From Haloferax sp. Atlit-12N (lineage in GTDB: Archaea; Halobacteriota; Halobacteria; Halobacteriales; Haloferacaceae), in NCBI RefSeq assembly GCF_003383095.1, contig NZ_PSYW01000002.1, forward strand, positions 868,001 through 932,000: a stretch of DNA of 64,000 bases, in the 5' to 3' direction. Each line of letters opens with the position of its first letter. Position 1 is the first letter of the stretch. A program made the position numbers and the translations under genes. The notes below the pieces were generated by a model. The model searched no databases. It worked only from the letters and a program-made list of their open reading frames with translations, and was not told where the DNA came from. Positions 60,074 to 64,000 of this stretch are shown here, piece after piece.

Positions 60074-60691
60074 TCAGTCGGTCCGGCGGAACACGCGGAG
60101 GGTGTCGCGGTCGCCGTGCTCGCAAGCGACCTGTTCGAAGCCGAACGGCTCGAACACGGCCGCCCAGTCGCGGTAGTACAGCGGGAAGTCGTACTCCTCG
60201 TCGTTGACGCCGCGGTCCTCGGGCGGGACCGACTGGTCGCCCTCGTTTTCGACGGTGACGAAGTAGTCGCTCGCACTTCGAGCGACCGCCTCGAACACCC
60301 ACGCGTCGTCGGGATGGATGTGCTGGAGCGTCTCGATGGAGTAGACGGCGTCGAACTGGCCCGGAGAGAACTCCTCGACGACCTCCTCGATGGCGGCGGC
60401 GTGGAACGTCCCGCAGTCGGCGAGGTCTGGGTAGGCGTCGGCCATCACCTCGAAGCAGTCGGGGTTGATGTCGACGCCGTGGAGGTTCTCGAAGCCGTGT
60501 TCGCGGAGGTGCGAGAGGTGCCGACCGGGACCACAGCCGAGTTCGAGAATCGACGCGGAGGGGTCGAGCGAGCCCTCGAACACCCGTCGAATCGACTCGC
60601 TCGTCTCGTTCGGTCCGTAGTACGCGTAGTACTCCGGCGAGAACTCTCCCGACCGGTCTGCCCACTTCCGACGAACGTCGTTAGCATCCAC
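60074..60691 (-). CDS. Class I SAM-dependent methyltransferase
   Basis: 205 residues. Motif I I-L-E-L-G-C-G-P-G-R-H-L is near 48-59, then G-V-D-I-N-P (motif II) and F-D-A-V-Y-S-I-E-T-L-Q-H-I-H-P (motif IV). This is the general class I fold, close to small-molecule methyltransferases of the UbiE/Trm group. Substrate not deducible. The start at 60691 gives a complete N-terminus, M-D-A-N-D-V-R-R-K-W-A-D-R. Convergent with the membrane protein gene at 59302. Confidence 0.9.
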   Translation of the reverse strand: MDANDVRRKWADRSGEFSPEYYAYYGPNETSESIRRVFEGSLDPSASILELGCGPGRHLSHLREHGFENLHGVDINPDCFEVMADAYPDLADCGTFHAAAIEEVVEEFSPGQFDAVYSIETLQHIHPDDAWVFEAVARSASDYFVTVENEGDQSVPPEDRGVNDEEYDFPLYYRDWAAVFEPFGFEQVACEHGDRDTLRVFRRTD

Positions 60692-60943
60692 GGTGTCGGA
60701 GACCGTCCGGCCACGCGTAAAGCCTCGTCGGCCGCGGCCCGCCGAATTCGGTGAGCAGAACTGCCGATACCACAGCTTACCGCGGAATCGCCGTCAGACT
60801 ACTAGGCGAACGCGACCAGAACCGACGTATCAGAACATTCGTCTACAAAGTTCGATGATTCAGAAAAGTATTCAATAAAATAACCCCGTGACAACACGAC
60901 CCTCACAAGTCTTATCCGTAAAGGGCGTGTGTGTTCAAAAGCA

Positions 60944-61138
60944 ATGGCGAAAGGAAACGTTGATTTCTTCAACGACACTGGCGGCTACGGTTTCATTTCG
61001 ACGGACGATGCTGACGACGACGTGTTCTTCCACATGGAAGACATCGGCGGCCCGGACCTCGAAGAAGGCACGGATGTTGAGTTCGACATCGAGCAGGCCC
61101 CCAAGGGCCCCCGCGCGACGAACCTCACGCGCCTTTAA
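60944..61138 (+). CDS. cspA: Cold-shock domain protein
   Basis: 64 residues, the full cold-shock domain: M-A-K-G-N-V-D-F-F-N-D-T-G-G-Y-G-F-I-S (RNP1-like) and D-V-F-F-H-M-E-D-I (RNP2), with the usual acidic haloarchaeal surface. It binds single-stranded nucleic acid and acts as an RNA chaperone. Promoter: CTTATCC (60911-60917), giving a short leader. Upstream sequence 60860-60890 is AT-rich. The hairpin GCCGCG-TTT-CGCGGC (61152-61166) follows the gene. Confidence 0.96.
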   Translation: MAKGNVDFFNDTGGYGFISTDDADDDVFFHMEDIGGPDLEEGTDVEFDIEQAPKGPRATNLTRL

Positions 61139-61151
61139 ACTAATTTAGTAC

Positions 61152-61166
61152 GCCGCGTTTCGCGGC
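61152..61166 (+). terminator. Hairpin downstream of cspA
   Basis: GCCGCG-TTT-CGCGGC is a perfect 6-bp stem, 13 bp after the cspA stop codon. A 5-bp inverted repeat ACTAA-T-TTAGT (61139-61149) precedes it. No clear T-run follows, so termination is only plausible. Confidence 0.4.
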
Positions 61167-61283
61167 AGAACGATAACTCACATTTTGCGTATATTCGACC
61201 GGCGAGCGACGCGTTCGCGGCCGGTCGACTACGCGAACTCTCCACTCACCACCCAGAGCGCGTCGGCCGCGCGAACTACTAAC

Positions 61284-63578
61284 TCAGAGCGTGTCGGCCG
61301 CACGGGCCTGCTCGGAGCGACGGCGCGCCTGTTCGAGTCGCCGGTCGGTCGCCCGCGAGAGCGACCCCGGAAGCTCCCCGCGCGCCTCGGCTAACCGCTC
61401 AGCCACGCGTTCGAGCCGCGACGCGACGGTGTCGAGGCTCTCGTCCGCCCGGCCGCGCTCGCCGGCCTCGGCGCGTTCCGCGGCCCGGTTCGCGGCCTCG
61501 GCGACCGATTCGAGCGCCTGCGCCAGCCCGCGAACCGCGTTCGCCTGCCCGCCGCCCGTGGCCGTTTGGGTCGAGTCGTCCGGGGTGCCCGTGTCCGCCG
61601 AGTTGTCCGAATCGTCCGAATCGTCCGAGCCATCATCGACCGCCGCGACCGCCGCGGCCGTCTCCGCGGAGATATCTGCGAGGAACGTCGCGAGCGACGC
61701 CTTCCCGGTTCGGGGTTCGTCGATGCGGACGCTCGGAATCGACGCGGGCGTGGTGTCGCCGTCTGAGACCGAGTCCGAGTCCGCGTCTGCGTCCGCCGCC
61801 GCGTTCGGGTCGGGGTTCACGCGGAACGCGCCGAGTTCGTCGTCACTGTCGCGGACTTCGACGGTGTACGCGCCGCCGCGGTGGACGTAGACGGCGTCCG
61901 GCCCGGACAGCGGCGCGTCGTACAGTCGGCCGCCGAAATCGTCTTCGAGCGCGAGCGCCGTCAGGTCGCGGTCGGTCCCATCGGCGTCAACTTCCACTTT
62001 CGTCGCGGACTCCCGGGCGACGAGCGGGATTTCGCCGTCCACCCCGGCCGTGGTGAGGGTACCGCCGTCGTCGTCGCCGTCGGATGACGATTCGGTCTCC
62101 GTCGTGGACGACGAACCGGACTCTGCGTCGCCCACCTGAACCGTCTCGCTGTGTGGTGCCGAGCCCGCGCCGTTGACCGTGAGTCGATGCTCGCCCGCGG
62201 GCACGTTCTGCAGGACGCCGAGGCCGCCGAACGTCGGCGCGGCCTCGGGGTCACTCTCCAAGAGGAGGACGGACTCGACGCCCGACTCACGGGTCGTCAC
62301 GCCCTCGCCGTCCGGCGCGTCCGCGTCGGTGACGGCCTCCGTCACCCGGACGAAAAGCGTGTTGAGCGCCGAGGGCTCGTCGACGACGTCGTACCGCTCG
62401 GCGAGGGCGCTCCGATGGGTCGGGTCGGTGATATCGGCCGCGGGGTCGACGTAGCGCGACTGACTCCACGGCGTGCTCGTCGTCGTGAGGTGGCTCGCAA
62501 TCGCGTCCTCGACGAAGCCGGGGACCGCGAACTCGAAGCTCAGTTGCGGCCCGGTGAACTCAGTAATGTGTTCGACCTCGCCCGCGGGGACGAGCGCGTA
62601 CTCGATGTCGGCGTCCGCGTCGGCGTCGCCGTCGTCGTCCGCCGTCTCGGGTCCGAACACCAGTCCCGTCGACCGTTCTGGGAGGTCCGTCGGCGGCGAC
62701 GATAGCGCGTCGAACGACCGAATCGTGAGCGCCTCGCTGACGAGGGATTCGCGCGTGACCGACGGGAGTCGCTCGTCTTCGTACACCGGCGCGCCGTCGA
62801 GTTCCGGGACGACGTAGGGCAGCCGCGCGCCCTCGTCTCTCGGGAGGCCGTAGGCGATGGGTATCTCCGCGGCGTCCTCGATGCGGTCGAACGCTCGGTT
62901 CGTGATGTCCGCGAACGTCCCGCCCGTCGGGAGCCGCTGGAACCGGTCGGCGCGGTCGTTGAGCGAGAGCGCGCTGGAGTGCGACCCGAGTTCCGACAGC
63001 ACCCGCGGCGGGCGGTCGGGGTCGGGGTCGAGAAACTCGTTGTTCGGCACCGACCGCGAGTGCGAACTCGCGACGTACAGTTGGGGGACCGGCTCGTCGT
63101 CCGCCGTGTCGACGAAGACGTGCAGGACCTCCCAGTCGTGCCAATGGAAGTTCGTCGTGAACTGGTCGAACACCGAGTAGAACCAGTACTGCACCGCCGT
63201 CAGCGACGAGTCCTCGTATCGGACCACGTTGTAGAACACCGTCGGCTCCGGCGCTCGCTCGCCGGTCTCCCGCTGTGTCGCGTGGTAGCCGTCGAAGGCG
63301 TCGAAGCCGTCGACGACCGTCTCGCCGTCCCGGTCGCTCGCATACGACCGCGGGTCCGTCGGGAACCACGTCTCGTCGGCGTCGAAGTAGAGCGTCGGCG
63401 CGAACCGGGCGGCGAGGTCGCGGGCGACGTCGGCGTCGACGCTGGCTGTCGGGGCGGCGGTGCTCGTGGTCTCGCTCGAGTCGCCGCCGAGGGCCGAACA
63501 CCCGGCGAGCGACCCGAGACCGGCGCTCCCGAGCGCGGCGAGGAACGCCCGTCGGTCGAACGCGGGTCGGTCCGTCAT
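61284..63578 (-). CDS. Vps62-like Tat lipoprotein
   Basis: 764 residues. A Tat signal (D-R-R-A-F-L-A-A-L-G-S-A-G) and lipobox L-A-G-C (Cys28) predict export and lipid anchoring. The Vps62-type domain (about 50-380) has F-A-P-T-L-Y-F-D-A-D-E-T-W-F-P-T-D-P, F-H-W-H-D-W-E and V-Y-E-D-E-R-L-P. The rest is Asp/Glu/Thr-rich with beta strands, then a low-complexity stretch and a C-terminal helical region rich in Ala and Arg. Vps62 domains occur in surface and defence-linked proteins of unclear function. A partial repeat of its 3' end lies downstream (61254-61273). Last complete gene in the window. Confidence 0.85.
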   Translation of the reverse strand: MTDRPAFDRRAFLAALGSAGLGSLAGCSALGGDSSETTSTAAPTASVDADVARDLAARFAPTLYFDADETWFPTDPRSYASDRDGETVVDGFDAFDGYHATQRETGERAPEPTVFYNVVRYEDSSLTAVQYWFYSVFDQFTTNFHWHDWEVLHVFVDTADDEPVPQLYVASSHSRSVPNNEFLDPDPDRPPRVLSELGSHSSALSLNDRADRFQRLPTGGTFADITNRAFDRIEDAAEIPIAYGLPRDEGARLPYVVPELDGAPVYEDERLPSVTRESLVSEALTIRSFDALSSPPTDLPERSTGLVFGPETADDDGDADADADIEYALVPAGEVEHITEFTGPQLSFEFAVPGFVEDAIASHLTTTSTPWSQSRYVDPAADITDPTHRSALAERYDVVDEPSALNTLFVRVTEAVTDADAPDGEGVTTRESGVESVLLLESDPEAAPTFGGLGVLQNVPAGEHRLTVNGAGSAPHSETVQVGDAESGSSSTTETESSSDGDDDGGTLTTAGVDGEIPLVARESATKVEVDADGTDRDLTALALEDDFGGRLYDAPLSGPDAVYVHRGGAYTVEVRDSDDELGAFRVNPDPNAAADADADSDSVSDGDTTPASIPSVRIDEPRTGKASLATFLADISAETAAAVAAVDDGSDDSDDSDNSADTGTPDDSTQTATGGGQANAVRGLAQALESVAEAANRAAERAEAGERGRADESLDTVASRLERVAERLAEARGELPGSLSRATDRRLEQARRRSEQARAADTL

Positions 63579-63683
63579 CTGTCTATGTGGTGGAGTCGAG
63601 GACGGAACAAATCTCTTGTGTCGTTCGGCGACGGAGAATGCGGGGCCAGTTGGCGGGACCGTCGGTGCGGCGTGGGCGACCGC

Positions 63684-64000
63684 TCAGAACTCGCCGTTGA
63701 TGATGTCGGCGACGTGCTGCCGGTCGAACAGCTGTTCTTCCTCCGGGATTTCGGGGTACGGACCGCCGTCCGAGGTCGGCCACGCGCCGAACTCCTCGGG
63801 ATGGAACTGCTTGGCGCTCATCTCCAGTTGGAACAGGTTGAGAATCGGACCCTGATAGCGCGCGCCCTGCGGGTAGACGCGGCCGTTCTGGACCGCCGAA
63901 ATCTCCGCGGCGACGGGGTCGTCTTCGAGCGTCGCTCGGAGGTCGTTCATGCTGACGTTCGGCTGCATCCCGCTCAGGAAGAGAATAACGTCGGGGTCGG
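63684..64000 (-). CDS. ABC transporter metal-chelate/cobalamin-type binding protein, C-terminal part
   Basis: The frame runs off the right edge and ends at 63684 (about 105 residues visible). It shows D-P-D-V-I-L-F-L-S-G followed later by I-S-A-V-Q-N-G-R-V-Y and I-L-N-L-F-Q-L-E-M-S-A-K-Q-F-H-P-E-E-F, the C-terminal lobe of TroA/BtuF-like solute-binding proteins. These bind iron-siderophore or cobalamin complexes outside the membrane. The signal peptide and N-terminal lobe are outside the window. Which ligand cannot be told. Confidence 0.8.
   Translation of the reverse strand, partial: DPDVILFLSGMQPNVSMNDLRATLEDDPVAAEISAVQNGRVYPQGARYQGPILNLFQLEMSAKQFHPEEFGAWPTSDGGPYPEIPEEEQLFDRQHVADIINGEF

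Overview
The window is chromosomal DNA from a haloarchaeon, most likely Haloferax or a close relative. The evidence is a GC-rich sequence with strong G/C third-position bias, very acidic proteins, many twin-arginine (Tat) signals, frequent leaderless genes with a TATA box about 27 bp before the start codon, and lineage-typical families: halocyanin, CetZ, a volactin-like actin, DUF1102, DUF5305 and DUF7344 proteins, DUF7282 repeats with a PGF-CTERM tail, and archaeosine tRNA modification genes. The genus is inferred from family content, not from a marker gene. I see no rRNA, tRNA, CRISPR array, complete insertion sequence or prophage.

Left part (1-24 kb). A truncated Tat lipoprotein and a XapX protein lead into a copper redox locus (0.8-4.5 kb): a two-domain halocyanin, a Bat-type regulator, a winged-helix regulator and a two-domain multicopper oxidase. 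The same 14-bp palindrome sits in both divergent promoters of this locus. A large Tat-exported GH97 glycosidase follows. Next come ThiC, with an inverted repeat around its TATA box; a Ca2+/cation antiporter; a universal stress protein; and the malic enzyme-phosphotransacetylase fusion, whose 3' end has a second diverged copy just downstream. Two paralogous small proteins of unknown function precede a giant secreted protein of about 1,555 residues that ends in cohesin-like and dockerin modules.

Middle (24-41 kb). A beta-helix protein and a membrane protein lead into a cytoskeletal cluster: a volactin-like actin homologue, a zinc-ribbon protein, a CetZ tubulin homologue and a small receiver-like protein. 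Then comes what I consider the most interesting region, 30.4-37.9 kb. It encodes a beta-helical surface protein, an ER-type (SipW/Sec11-like) signal peptidase, three consecutive DUF1102-type secreted proteins, a DUF7344 membrane-linked HTH protein and a DUF5305 membrane protein. Two promoter-proximal leaders here look strongly structured as RNA. By analogy with bacterial SipW-TasA this may be a surface-fibre or biofilm-matrix system; that is inference. A coiled-coil zinc-ribbon protein, a DUF7504-type protein and an AT-rich gene-free island of about 600 bp close the region.

Right part (41-64 kb). Mostly housekeeping and envelope genes: archaeosine synthase ArcS and TgtA about 5 kb apart (same pathway), an FMN-binding split-barrel protein, a five-repeat DUF7282 surface protein with an archaeosortase tail, serine O-acetyltransferase, a two-gene chemotaxis-transducer operon, a cupin, an SLC13 permease, a CPBP protease, a Bat-type regulator, an epoxide-hydrolase-like enzyme, a Nudix hydrolase, a methyltransferase, a cold-shock protein, a Vps62-like Tat lipoprotein and the C-terminus of a metal-chelate ABC binding protein.
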